In this document: in pieces, positions 34,325-42,324 of the stretch
How positions within the stretch are numbered: the stretch's first letter is position 1
Layout of the letters: the number at the start of each line of letters is the position of its first letter
DNA from: Gammaproteobacteria bacterium
GTDB taxonomy: Bacteria; Pseudomonadota; Gammaproteobacteria; GCA-001735895
DNA length: 64,000 nt
Assembly: GCA_024638385.1 (NCBI GenBank)
Contig: JAHEKJ010000231.1
Location: forward strand, 1-64,000
Reading direction: 5' to 3'
Translations under genes and position numbers: made by a program
Notes under the pieces: generated by a model
Database searches by the model: none
Told to the model about the DNA's origin: nothing
Seen by the model: only the letters and a program-made list of their open reading frames with translations

Positions 34325-34654
34325 AAAGTTCATTCCATAAGTATCGATGAGAATTTTGCCGGGCGAGTGTGCCAGTACTCGCGCCGAAAATCAGTACAAG
34401 TTTTTCGATGTTGTCGAATTCTGGCAGCCAGCCCGCAGCGCGCGGCATTTTCGTCGCGCCAACCTGAACCCAGCGTGAACGGGCTGATTACCCGAATGAT
34501 CATCGAAATACGGGATCGTCGATGGCCGATATCGACGGCTCACGGCATCGGTCGTGTCTATCCGCAGGTCAGCCCTGACGCGGGCGTTACCGCGATCGGC
34601 AAATTTGTTAGAGTCGGTTATCTTCGCGAACCGGCGACAGTGGGGTCGACGCCG

Positions 34655-35251
34655 ATGAACGACAAACTGAATGCTTATCGCGACAAGCGCGACTTCGACA
34701 AGACCCGCGAACCGGCCGGCGACGAGGGTGCAAGCCGCGGCGGGCGCCGCTTCGTGATCCAGAAGCACGACGCGTCGTTGCTGCACTACGATTTCCGGCT
34801 CGAGATCGACGGCGTGCTCGTGTCCTGGGCGGTGCCGAGGGGATTGTCGACCGACCCGTCGGTCAGGCGCCTCGCGATCCGGACCGAGGACCACCCGCTC
34901 GACTACATCGACTTCGAGGGCGTGATTCCCGAAGGCGAGTACGGCGCCGGCGCGGTGCTCGTCTGGGATACCGGCAGCTATCGCAACCTGCGCGCCGACA
35001 AGGGCCCGCACAGCGTCGGCATGGAGGACGCCCTCGAAGACGGCCTGATCAAAGTCTGGCTCGAAGGCGAAAAACTGCGCGGCGGTTACGCGCTCAAGCG
35101 CACCGACGACGGCGAACAGTCGCGCTGGCTCGCAATCAAGATGAAAGACGACGCAGCCGACGCGCGCCGTAACCCGGTCAGCACCGAGCCCGAATCGGTA
35201 CTGACCGGGCGCAGTCTCGACGATATAGCAGACGAGTCTGCGAATGACTGA
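34655..35251 (+). CDS. LigD-type 3'-phosphoesterase domain protein
   Basis: Protein of 198 residues matching the stand-alone 3'-phosphoesterase domain of LigD: FVIQKHDASLLHYDFRLEIDGVLVSWAVPRGLSTDP, HPLDYIDFEGVIPEGEYGAGAVLVWDTG and the RWLAIKMKD ending. The catalytic His residues in QKHDASLLHYDFRLE are present. It trims 3' ends during non-homologous end joining. The ATG at 34655 is chosen since upstream residues of the long ORF are not protein-like. It overlaps the polymerase gene by 8 bases. Confidence 0.92.
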   Translation: MNDKLNAYRDKRDFDKTREPAGDEGASRGGRRFVIQKHDASLLHYDFRLEIDGVLVSWAVPRGLSTDPSVRRLAIRTEDHPLDYIDFEGVIPEGEYGAGAVLVWDTGSYRNLRADKGPHSVGMEDALEDGLIKVWLEGEKLRGGYALKRTDDGEQSRWLAIKMKDDAADARRNPVSTEPESVLTGRSLDDIADESAND

Positions 35252-36167
35252 CGCGCGATTGCGAATCGGCAGGCGCCGCGTCGAACTGTCGAATACCGAC
35301 AAGCCGCTGTTCCCCGACGACGGCATCAGCAAAGGCGATCTCATCGACTACTACCGGCGCGTCGCCGACTACTTGTTGCCGCATGCCGAAAACCGGCCGC
35401 TGACGCTGCACCGGTTTCCCGACGGTATCGGCGCCGACGGTTTCTACCAGCAGCAGGCTTCGGATTACTTCCCGGACTGGATCGCGCGTTGCGAAACGCC
35501 GCGCGCGGGCGACCCGCGCAAGCGCGTCGTGCACGTGCTCGCCAACGACGAGGCGACGCTCGCCTACCTCGCCAACCAGGCGACGATCGCGCTGCACGGC
35601 TGGAGCGCGCGCGCGCCGAAAATCGACCGTCCCGACCAGCTGGTCTTCGATCTCGACCCGGCGGGCGGGGATTTCGGCGCGGTGCGCCGCGCCGGACGCC
35701 GGGTCGCCGAACTGATGCAGTCGCTCGGCATGAATCCGTACGCGATGACGACCGGCTCGCGCGGCCTGCACGTCGTCGCGCCGCTGCGCGCGGACGAGGA
35801 ATTCGACGCGGTGCGCGCGGTCGCGCGCGACATGGCGGCACGACTTGCCGCGCGCCACGCCGATCAACTGACCGTCGAGCAGCGTAAAAACAAGCGCGGT
35901 GGGCGCCTTTACCTCGACATGTCGCGCAACGCCTACGGCCAGACTCGGGTGCTGCCTTACTCGCTGCGCGCGCTGCCGGGCGCGCCGGTGGCGACCCCGA
36001 TCGCACTCGCCGAACTCGAAGACTCGAATCTCGATCCGCGGAAATGGCGCGTCGACAACCTGTTTCGGCGGCTCGCGCAGACCGGCGATCCGTGGGCGGA
36101 CTTCCGCCGCCGGGCGACGAAAATCGATACCGCGCGACGCGCGCTGGCAAAGCTCGCGCGCAAATAG
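35244..36167 (+). CDS. LigD-type primase-polymerase domain protein
   Basis: Protein of 307 residues, the NHEJ polymerase (archaeo-eukaryotic primase) domain of LigD. Visible motifs are LSNTDKPLFPDDGISKGDLIDYYRRVADYLLPH, FVFDLDPAGG-like (LVFDLDPAGGDF, the metal-binding DxD), TTGSRGLHVVAPL (nucleotide-binding) and GGRLYLDMSRNAYGQTRVLPYSLRALPGAPVATPI. It fills gaps at DNA ends with ribo- or deoxyribonucleotides. The usual ligase domain and Ku gene are not in this window, so they must be elsewhere or absent. Confidence 0.93.
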   Translation: MTDARLRIGRRRVELSNTDKPLFPDDGISKGDLIDYYRRVADYLLPHAENRPLTLHRFPDGIGADGFYQQQASDYFPDWIARCETPRAGDPRKRVVHVLANDEATLAYLANQATIALHGWSARAPKIDRPDQLVFDLDPAGGDFGAVRRAGRRVAELMQSLGMNPYAMTTGSRGLHVVAPLRADEEFDAVRAVARDMAARLAARHADQLTVEQRKNKRGGRLYLDMSRNAYGQTRVLPYSLRALPGAPVATPIALAELEDSNLDPRKWRVDNLFRRLAQTGDPWADFRRRATKIDTARRALAKLARK

Positions 36168-36175
36168 CCGGTCGT

Positions 36176-36622
36176 CTAGCCGCTCGGCTGAATGCCACAA
36201 ACGATCGCGGTCGCCGGCTGGTCGGTCCGGTTGTAGACCCGGTGCAGCGTATCCTTGTCCTCCGGCATCGTCTCGTCGACGCCGGCGCGATAAGTCGTCT
36301 CGCCGTCGGGCCGGCCTTCGACCCAGGTGCCGTCAACCATGTAAACCAGCCCGGGCCGCGTGTAGTGATCGTGCTCGCGAATATGGCCGCCGCGCTGGAT
36401 CGTTACCGCCCGCATGCGCAGGATCAATCCCTCGAGGCCGAGCTGCGCGTTGAGCGAATCCGCGTCGATGATGCCGAGCTCGGTGACGCTGACCCCCCTG
36501 TGCTCGGCCGGCTCGTCGTCGCGCTCGACGTCAGGGGCGCGACGGCGCTCTATTACACGCTGAGCTGCATCGACGGCTGGCAACGCCGGCCGCGCATCCT
36601 CGCTTTTCGCCAGTGGCTGCAC
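36176..36622 (-). CDS. Cupin domain protein, N-terminus apparently replaced
   Basis: ORF of 148 residues. From about residue 44 it is a single cupin barrel: LILRMRAVTIQRGGHIREHDHYTRPGLVYMVDGTWVEGRPDGETTYRAGVDETMPEDKDTLHRVYNRTDQPATAIVC, with metal ligands H-x-H in REHDHY and a later His in TLHRVYN. The first ~43 residues are antisense to the LysR remnant on the + strand and are Ala/Arg-rich, so the native start (and any signal peptide) seems lost in a rearrangement. It may still be translated as a shorter or fused protein. Confidence 0.55.
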   Translation of the reverse strand: MQPLAKSEDARPALPAVDAAQRVIERRRAPDVERDDEPAEHRGVSVTELGIIDADSLNAQLGLEGLILRMRAVTIQRGGHIREHDHYTRPGLVYMVDGTWVEGRPDGETTYRAGVDETMPEDKDTLHRVYNRTDQPATAIVCGIQPSG

Positions 36623-36688
36623 GACGCGCTCGGCGAATGCTCGTGCATGGACATGTCGCTACACGAGCAGTCGCTGACGGCGCTCTGA
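36497..36688 (+). pseudogene. C-terminal remnant of a LysR-type transcriptional regulator
   Basis: The + frame ending at 36688 reads PVLGRLVVALDVRGATALYYTLS, RRPRILAFRQWLHDALGE, the exact form of the last ~60 residues of LysR regulators of the GcvA type (G-x-L-V-x-P, YY, aFRxWLxxE). Nothing upstream in this frame is LysR-like, and the helix-turn-helix part is missing. It is cut at the same place where the opposing cupin gene loses its N-terminus. Confidence 0.55.
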
Positions 36689-36736
36689 CTCGACGAGTCA
36701 TTCGCCGGATACAGGCCACTCGGCGCGGACGCTCGG

Positions 36737-37333
36737 TCAGTACTTCTCGCACAGGAAATTCTCGCGGTGCGAGCGCTTGATGAAATGGTCGCCCCAGACC
36801 ATGACTTCGAAGGCGTCGCCCGGATTGGGAAACGCGAAATTCTGGCCGATCAGATCGTGACCCTTGCGAACTTCGATATAGATGATATCGGCCGAACCCG
36901 GCTTGATCGTGCCGCGGTAAGTCGCCGGCTTGCCGCGCACCGCGAGCCGCCACTCGAGGTCCTCGCACTCGACGACCTCGGGCGGCAGTACGTGCGCAGA
37001 CAGCAGGCCGAACTTCAGGAACAGGTTGGCCTGCTGATTCAGGAAGAACAGCTGGCGCATGAAATCGTAGGGGTGGTTGGCCGCGACGTTGATCCGGATG
37101 CGATTGATTACGTTCCTCGGGACATCCGCATTCCTGTACTCCTGGAGTGAACGGTAGGCGTCGGACTGTTCGCGGACGAAACGTTTTTGATTCGAACGAC
37201 TGCCGGGATGAACCTCGGCCGCGCGGGCCTCGATTCCGGCGAGCACGTCGCGCGGGATTGCCGTGCCGGCGGCCGCGCCGGCTAGCGGCAACAGCAGCAA
37301 GCTTGACAGGGCCAGGCGGATGACGGACTTCAT
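36737..37333 (-). CDS. Periplasmic protein of unknown function
   Basis: Protein of 198 residues with signal peptide (VIRLALSSLLLLPLAGAAAG). The ATG at 37333 has GGGAGGA seven bases upstream, the strongest ribosome site in this area. Mature part: SNQKRFVREQSDAYRSLQEYRNADVPRNVINRIRINVAANHPYDFMRQLFFLNQQANLFLKFGL, ending with a beta-rich half (YRGTIKPGSADIIYIEVRKGHDLIGQNFAFPNPGDAFEVMVWGDHF). No family is recognised. It is a single gene divergent from the SDR gene. Confidence 0.75.
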   Translation of the reverse strand: MKSVIRLALSSLLLLPLAGAAAGTAIPRDVLAGIEARAAEVHPGSRSNQKRFVREQSDAYRSLQEYRNADVPRNVINRIRINVAANHPYDFMRQLFFLNQQANLFLKFGLLSAHVLPPEVVECEDLEWRLAVRGKPATYRGTIKPGSADIIYIEVRKGHDLIGQNFAFPNPGDAFEVMVWGDHFIKRSHRENFLCEKY

Positions 37334-37637
37334 CGCGTTCCTCCCGTTATCTCGTCGACGGAGAGACGTGCCACCGACCGCCTCGCTCCGAACCCGATAA
37401 CCATACGCCCGCCGCAACCGATCGGCAACCGCGGCCGGATTCGAGACCGGTCCCGGCGCGAACCCGCGACCGTATCGCAGGCTCGCTTCCGTTCACTTCA
37501 CGAGTCGATCTGATAACCCAGGCCTGGGAAATCGCGCCGGCTATAGCCAGCCATCTTCCTGTTCGCTATCGCGCGCCGCTATACTGGCCCGGCGAACTCG
37601 CCGCGCGAGCGCTACCCAACGACGACGGGAGGAGACG
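37334..37637. other. Divergent intergenic region with a candidate -10 box
   Basis: TATACT at 37580-37585 lies 53 bases before the SDR start and fits the -10 consensus; the -35 is weak. No gene is seen in these 304 bases. Confidence 0.35.
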
Positions 37638-38363
37638 ATGCTTGCGGCTGAATACCAACTTTCCGGCAAGGCCATGGTCGTCGGCGCGACCGGCGGCATG
37701 GGCAGCTCGATCGCGCGAGCCCTGGCACGCGTCGGCGTCGACGTCGCGCTGCTCGGCCGCAACGAGGCGAAGCTCGAGCACGTGACGCGCGAGTGTCGCG
37801 AGGCCGGCGTCGACGCGTTCGCGATCGGCTGCGACCTTGCCGATATCGCCCGGATCGAAGGCGTCGTAACCGATTCAATCGGCAAGCTCGGCGGCCTCAA
37901 TTTCCTGATCAACTGCGCCGGCATTTCGCGCGCCGGCAAATTGCACGAAACCGATCTCGCCGACAGCGATGCGATCCTCGACACCAACCTGCGCGCGCAT
38001 CTCCATCTCGTGCGCCATGCGGTGCCCGAAATCAACAAGACGCCGGGCGGCGCGGTCATCAAGATCGGTGCGGTCAATCACCCCTACTCCGGAGTCAACA
38101 CCTATCTCGCGGCGAATCGAGGCGGCGAGGGATACGCCGAGGCGCTGTTCGAGGACGTGCGCGAATTCGGTACCCGGGTCTGCAACATCAGGCCCGGGTG
38201 GGTCAACACGCCACTGGTCAAATCCGAGGGCATCGACAAGGCGCTGATGATCCAGCCCGACGACATCGCACAAACCGTGCTGTTCGTGCTGACGCTGCCG
38301 ATCACCGCCTGCGTGACCGAGCTGACGATCCTGCCGCAGCGCTCGCCTTACGTTCAGGAATGA
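37638..38363 (+). CDS. Short-chain dehydrogenase/reductase-like protein lacking the YxxxK lysine
   Basis: Protein of 241 residues with the SDR Rossmann motif MVVGATGGMGSSIARALA and the NCAG structural motif in LINCAGISRAG. The active-site segment reads KIGAVNHPYSGVNTYLAANRGG: the Tyr156 is followed by Asn160 where the family has Lys, and the Ser expected 13 residues before Tyr is not there. It ends in a PGWVNTPL motif typical of SDRs. So the nucleotide fold is present but the catalytic triad is degenerate; it may be a regulatory or binding protein. GGGAGGAGACG upstream is a strong ribosome site. Confidence 0.8.
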   Translation: MLAAEYQLSGKAMVVGATGGMGSSIARALARVGVDVALLGRNEAKLEHVTRECREAGVDAFAIGCDLADIARIEGVVTDSIGKLGGLNFLINCAGISRAGKLHETDLADSDAILDTNLRAHLHLVRHAVPEINKTPGGAVIKIGAVNHPYSGVNTYLAANRGGEGYAEALFEDVREFGTRVCNIRPGWVNTPLVKSEGIDKALMIQPDDIAQTVLFVLTLPITACVTELTILPQRSPYVQE

Positions 38364-38550
38364 TTTCGGGAAATTCGTTGACGGCGAATCGTCGCCATGG
38401 CCGTCAACGCGCGCCAGGATCCCGGCCGGGCACTTCTCGACTTCCGAGTCCTTCAGGATTTGCATCGCAATCGCTTCGAACCAGGCCAACGACGCGCGGC
38501 GAGGTCGGGATCGGCCAGCGCCGAGCCCCTGGCTGGTCTCGTCAGGAATT

Positions 38551-38568
38551 TGTAGGACTTATCCTACA
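38551..38568. promoter_or_regulatory. Perfect inverted repeat, candidate operator
   Basis: TGTAGGA-CTTA-TCCTACA is a perfect 7-bp dyad with a 4-base spacer, 79 bases upstream of the small coiled-coil gene at 38647. The symmetry fits a dimeric regulator. Which protein binds is unknown. Confidence 0.5.
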
Positions 38569-38646
38569 CGCGCCGTCGTGCCTGCCCGATAGCAAACGCC
38601 GCGGCAATGCGGATAATTTGGACTTTCACGCTAGGACTAGCCCTCC

Positions 38647-38877
38647 ATGGATACCCGCTCTCACGAGGAACCCGTCTCGACCGACCGCCTGTTGACGAGC
38701 CTGACGCTGGCGATCGAGGAAGCCAAGCTGGTGCGCTCGATCATCGAATCGAAAAGCATTGCCGACCTCCTGAAGTCGGAGCAACCGCTGTCGAAGCGGC
38801 TCGCGCACATCAACCGCGAGATCGAGTACCTCGAGACCAAGCTCGCGCAGCTGCGCAGCCGCGCGAACCGGGCCTGA
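38647..38877 (+). CDS. Small coiled-coil hypothetical protein
   Basis: Protein of 76 residues, probably one or two long helices: RLLTSLTLAIEEAKLVRSIIESKSIADLLKSEQPLSKRLAHINREIEYLETKLAQLRSRAN, with heptad-like leucines. No domain is recognised. It has no signal peptide and no clear ribosome site. Convergent with the PA2779-like gene. The perfect dyad upstream suggests regulated expression. Confidence 0.6.
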   Translation: MDTRSHEEPVSTDRLLTSLTLAIEEAKLVRSIIESKSIADLLKSEQPLSKRLAHINREIEYLETKLAQLRSRANRA

Positions 38878-38911
38878 TCCGGCGCCCGGGCCCGCTGGCC
38901 CCGGGGCAGGC

Positions 38912-39232
38912 TCAGATCAGCAAAATGATGATGATGATGATCAGCAGCAGGTTGGTCGTGCTCATGTCGCCGCCGGCCGGCAGCGTCTCGAGTTTGCCGT
39001 CGAGCGCCGCGACCTGACGGTCGGTCATGCGCGCGATGCGCGCGGCCGCCTCGGCCGGCCCGACGCCGCGCGCGACCAGTTCCTGCGCGACGCGCTGGCG
39101 CTGCGGCTCGATCGTAACCGCCGGCGGCGCGGTTTGCGCCGCCGACTCGGCGGTCGAAACCATCCCCGCCTGCGCCGGCAGCAGCATCAGCCACAGCAGG
39201 CCGATCAGGCCCAGTTTTCCCCAGTATCGCAT
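38912..39232 (-). CDS. PA2779 family protein (small exported or membrane protein)
   Basis: Protein of 106 residues: signal or anchor segment (KLGLIGLLWLMLLPAQA), the family helix QRQRVAQELVARGVGPAEAAARIARMTDRQVAALDGKLETLPAGG and a hydrophobic C-terminal tail (LLLIIIIIILLI). This matches the PA2779 family of unknown function. The run of Ile codons explains the ATGATGATG repeat at 38934 on the + strand. The gene is divergent from the LuxR regulator. Confidence 0.85.
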   Translation of the reverse strand: MRYWGKLGLIGLLWLMLLPAQAGMVSTAESAAQTAPPAVTIEPQRQRVAQELVARGVGPAEAAARIARMTDRQVAALDGKLETLPAGGDMSTTNLLLIIIIIILLI

Positions 39233-39375
39233 CGTCTACCCCACTGTCGTTCCGGTTATCGATACGCCGATATTAACTCAATTCTCCGCGCTTGGCTCGA
39301 GCGCGCGCGCCGCCGCGCCAATTGGCGGCCGATCGTGTAACATCCAGCCATTTCCGGGCGCCAGGAGCCGCTTTC

Positions 39376-40179
39376 GTGCCGATTCGAAACCGCGACCCCG
39401 CCGACCGCGAAGCGCGACGGGCAGCGTCGCTGTCGCAGGCGATCGACGCCGTCGGGCAGTCCCGTTTCCTGCCCGGCCTGCTCGACTACCTGCGCGTCGA
39501 CGTGCCGTTCGTCGGTATCCTGCTGCTGATGCTCGACGACCGCAACCGGCCGCTGCACATCTACGATACAATTCGCACGCCGTACCGCATCAATCTCGAC
39601 CTCTACCTCGACGGCGTCTACCAGCTCGATCCCTTCTACACCCGTTTCTGCAAGTTACCCGAGACCTGCGCGCTGCTGATCCGCGACGTCGCGCCCGATC
39701 GGTTCCAGCTGACCGAATACTACCGCCGCTTCTACAGGAACATGGAACTCAGAGACGAGATGGCGATCTTCACCGACCTGCACGACGGCCGTCACCTGTT
39801 TTTCTCGATCGGCCGCCGGCGCGCCGAGCCGCGCTTCCGCCGGCGCGAGCTCGCCGCCATGCGCCGCGACCTGCCGGTGGTTGCCGCGCTCTGCCGCCAG
39901 CATTTCGGCACCGCATCCTACTCCGCCGAGCGCCTGCGCAAGCTTGCCGGCGGCAACCGGCTCGAGTTCGCGCTCGAGCGTTTCGGCGAAAACACGCTGA
40001 CGCCGCGCGAACACGAGGTCGCGGTCTGCATTCTCAAGGGCCACTCGTCGAAGTCGCTCGCGCGCGAGATCGACATCAGCCCGGAAACGGTCAAGATTCA
40101 TCGCCGCAACCTCTATCGCAAGCTCGGCGTATCCTCGCAAAGCGAGCTGTTCGTCAGGTTTCTGAACACGCTGGGATGA
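39376..40179 (+). CDS. LuxR-family transcriptional regulator
   Basis: Protein of 267 residues from a GTG with AGGAG eleven bases upstream. The C-terminal DNA-binding domain is ENTLTPREHEVAVCILKGHSSKSLAREIDISPETVKIHRRNLYRKLGVSSQSELFVRFLN, a textbook LuxR/GerE HTH. The N-terminal ~190 residues form a sensor-like domain without a phospho-acceptor Asp (DVPFVGILLLMLDDRNRPLHIYDTIRTPYRINLDLYLDGVYQLDPFYTRFC), as seen in LuxR solos near polyamine or amine transport genes. It lies 91 bases before the pot operon and probably controls it. Confidence 0.88.
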   Translation: MPIRNRDPADREARRAASLSQAIDAVGQSRFLPGLLDYLRVDVPFVGILLLMLDDRNRPLHIYDTIRTPYRINLDLYLDGVYQLDPFYTRFCKLPETCALLIRDVAPDRFQLTEYYRRFYRNMELRDEMAIFTDLHDGRHLFFSIGRRRAEPRFRRRELAAMRRDLPVVAALCRQHFGTASYSAERLRKLAGGNRLEFALERFGENTLTPREHEVAVCILKGHSSKSLAREIDISPETVKIHRRNLYRKLGVSSQSELFVRFLNTLG

Positions 40180-40189
40180 GCCCCGCGAT

Positions 40190-40205
40190 TAACCCTTTGG
40201 GGTTA
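40190..40205. promoter_or_regulatory. Perfect dyad, candidate LuxR operator ahead of the pot operon
   Basis: TAACCC-TTTG-GGGTTA, a perfect 6-bp inverted repeat with a 4-base spacer, lies between the LuxR gene stop and potA. GG/CC-based dyads of this size are typical LuxR-family targets. The similar motif TTAACCCATTTGGG in the 24.87 kb leader strengthens the idea of a shared site. Confidence 0.45.
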
Positions 40206-40270
40206 TGTACACCCGGTCCGGTGCAGATTTAAGCTTGCCCGAACAATAAGCAATAGCGAGGAGTCGGGGG

Positions 40271-41374
40271 GTGTCCGCGAACACGGCGCAAGCCGCCATC
40301 GACGTTTGCGAAATTTCCAAGATCTACGGCCGCGACCGCGCCAGCGGCGTGGTCGCGCTGGATCGCGTATCTATCGCCATCCGCGACAACGAATTCTTCA
40401 CGCTGCTCGGGCCGTCCGGTTGCGGCAAGACCACGCTGCTGCGCCTGATCGCCGGCTTCGAACAGCCCGACGAAGGCGAGATCCTGCTGTTCGGCGAACA
40501 CCTCGAGGGCTTGCCGCCGTACCGACGCCCGGTCAATACCGTGTTCCAGCACTACGCGCTGTTTCCGCACATGACCGTCGCCGGCAACATCGGCTTCGGC
40601 CTCGAGATGCTGGCGACGCCGCGCGCGCAAATCGATGCGACCGTCAACGAGGTGCTCGAACTGGTGCAGATGCAACGGCTCGCCGGGCGTCGCGTCGACC
40701 AGCTCTCCGGCGGCCAGCAGCAGCGCGTCGCGCTGGCCCGCGCGCTCGCGCCCCGGCCCAAGGTGCTGCTGCTCGACGAGCCGCTGTCGGCGCTCGATTT
40801 CAAGCTGCGCAAGGAAATGCAGGTCGAACTCAAGCGCCTGCAGCACGAGACCGGCATCACCTTCATCTTCGTCACCCACGACCAGGAAGAAGCCCTGACC
40901 ATGTCCGATCGCGTCGCGGTCATGCGCGACGGCCTGATCCTGCAGGTCGGAAATCCGCGCGAAATCTACGACCGCCCCGCGCGGCGCTTCGTCGCCGACT
41001 TCATCGGCGATATCAATATCCTCAAGGGCCGCATCCTTGCCCGCGAGGGCGCGCGCGCGCGCGTCAGGCTCGACGCCGGCTACGAGGGCGAGGCCGGGCT
41101 GCCGCTCGAAGACGCGGACGTCGGCGGCGAAGTCAGCATCGCGATTCGCCCCGAACAACTGAGCTTTACCGACGCCGGCGCGGCGCACCTGTCCGGCGCG
41201 ATCCGGCAGATTTCGTACTATGGCTCGGGATTCGACTACGACATCGATCTCGCCAACGGCGAGAGCCTGTCGTTGCGCCTGCAAAACCGAGCCGACGAAC
41301 AACGCAGCTTCGCGATCGGCGACACCGCGCACGTCGCGATCGGCGCGCGCAGCATGCAGGTGCTGACGGATTGA
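40271..41374 (+). CDS. potA: Polyamine ABC transporter ATP-binding protein
   Basis: Protein of 367 residues from a GTG with GAGGAG ten bases upstream. Walker A GPSGCGKTTLL, signature LSGGQQQRVALARAL, Walker B VLLLDEPLSALD and the switch His in FVTHDQEEALTMSDRV are intact, and a C-terminal TOBE domain follows (SIAIRPEQLSF). Together with the three following genes it forms a spermidine/putrescine importer of the PotABCD type. It hydrolyses ATP at the cytoplasmic face of the inner membrane. Confidence 0.93.
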   Translation: MSANTAQAAIDVCEISKIYGRDRASGVVALDRVSIAIRDNEFFTLLGPSGCGKTTLLRLIAGFEQPDEGEILLFGEHLEGLPPYRRPVNTVFQHYALFPHMTVAGNIGFGLEMLATPRAQIDATVNEVLELVQMQRLAGRRVDQLSGGQQQRVALARALAPRPKVLLLDEPLSALDFKLRKEMQVELKRLQHETGITFIFVTHDQEEALTMSDRVAVMRDGLILQVGNPREIYDRPARRFVADFIGDINILKGRILAREGARARVRLDAGYEGEAGLPLEDADVGGEVSIAIRPEQLSFTDAGAAHLSGAIRQISYYGSGFDYDIDLANGESLSLRLQNRADEQRSFAIGDTAHVAIGARSMQVLTD

Positions 41375-41376
41375 CG

Positions 41377-42324
41377 ATGGCCGCGCCGTCCGTCTCCACG
41401 CAACCCGCCCTGTCGACGAGTATCGTCGAAAACGAACGCCGGCTCAGGCGCACGCGCGCGTGGCTGCTGGCGCCGGCGGTGCTGACCATTCTCGGCGTCG
41501 GCATCCTGCCGCTGTCGATCGTGCTGGTCTACTCGTTTCTCGAGCCCGGCTCCTACGGCGGCGTGCGCTGGAACTTTTCGACCGACGCCTACGTGCAGCT
41601 GTTCTTCGAGGAGGACATCTTCGACGAGACTTTCAAGTTCACGACGTCGTACATCGAGATCTTCATGCGCTCGGTCGGGCTCGGCCTGTTTGCGACCATC
41701 GCCTGCCTGCTGGTCGGGTTTCCGACCGCCTACTACATCGCGACTCGCCCGCCGGCGCAGCGCAACGCGTGGTTGTTCCTGATCACGATTCCGTTCTGGA
41801 CCAACCTGCTGATTCGCACCTACGCGATGCTGCTGATCCTGCGCGACCAGGGCGTGATCAACCTCGCGCTGATCGAGATCGGCCTGATCGAGCGCGCGAT
41901 CCCGATGCTGTACACCGACTTCGCGGTCGGCCTCGGCCTGGTCTACGCGTTCCTGCCGTTCATGGTGCTGCCGATCTTCGCGAGCCTCGAAAAGCTCGAC
42001 TTCCGCCTCGTCGAAGCCGGCTTCGACCTCTACGCCAACCGTTTCATGGTCTTGCGCCGGATCATCGTGCCGCTGGCGCGGCCCGGCATCGCCGCCGGCT
42101 GCATCCTCGTTTTCATCCCGAGTCTCGGCGCCTACATCACGCCCGAGCTGCTCGGCGGTGGCAAGTCGCTGATGATCGGCAACCTGATTTACCTGCAGTT
42201 CGGCAGTTCGCGCAACTGGCCGTTCGGCTCGGCGATCGCGCTGATCCTGATGGCGATGGTGCTGTTGTCGCTGCTCTACTACCTGCGCGCCAGCGGCCGC
42301 CAGAGCCGAGAACACCATGGCTGA
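41377..42324 (+). CDS. potB: Polyamine ABC transporter permease, PotB type
   Basis: Membrane protein of 315 residues. The start ATG lies two bases after the potA stop; the long ORF track entry that covers it begins in the wrong frame of potA. Six membrane segments are visible, with the binding-protein-dependent transport signature near VEAGFDLYANRFMVLRRIIVPLARPGIAAG (EAA-like loop). The N-terminus (RRTRAWLLAPAVLTILGVGILPLSIVLVYSFLEPG) is typical of PotB/PotH. It overlaps the next gene by 8 bases. Confidence 0.9.
   Translation: MAAPSVSTQPALSTSIVENERRLRRTRAWLLAPAVLTILGVGILPLSIVLVYSFLEPGSYGGVRWNFSTDAYVQLFFEEDIFDETFKFTTSYIEIFMRSVGLGLFATIACLLVGFPTAYYIATRPPAQRNAWLFLITIPFWTNLLIRTYAMLLILRDQGVINLALIEIGLIERAIPMLYTDFAVGLGLVYAFLPFMVLPIFASLEKLDFRLVEAGFDLYANRFMVLRRIIVPLARPGIAAGCILVFIPSLGAYITPELLGGGKSLMIGNLIYLQFGSSRNWPFGSAIALILMAMVLLSLLYYLRASGRQSREHHG

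Noticed and set aside
33930-34340. Ser/Phe-rich + strand ORF opposite the Lys/Asp-rich protein
   Set aside because: It is only the complement of GAC/GAT/AAG repeats; the minus frame has a signal peptide and ribosome spacing.
36044-36496. Upstream part of the + ORF leading into the LysR remnant
   Set aside because: The reading is antisense to the cupin barrel and out of frame with the polymerase gene; only the last ~63 codons are LysR-like.
40306-41376. N-terminal part of the 672-aa ORF fused to PotB
   Set aside because: It is an out-of-frame reading of potA; PotB starts at its own ATG two bases after the potA stop.
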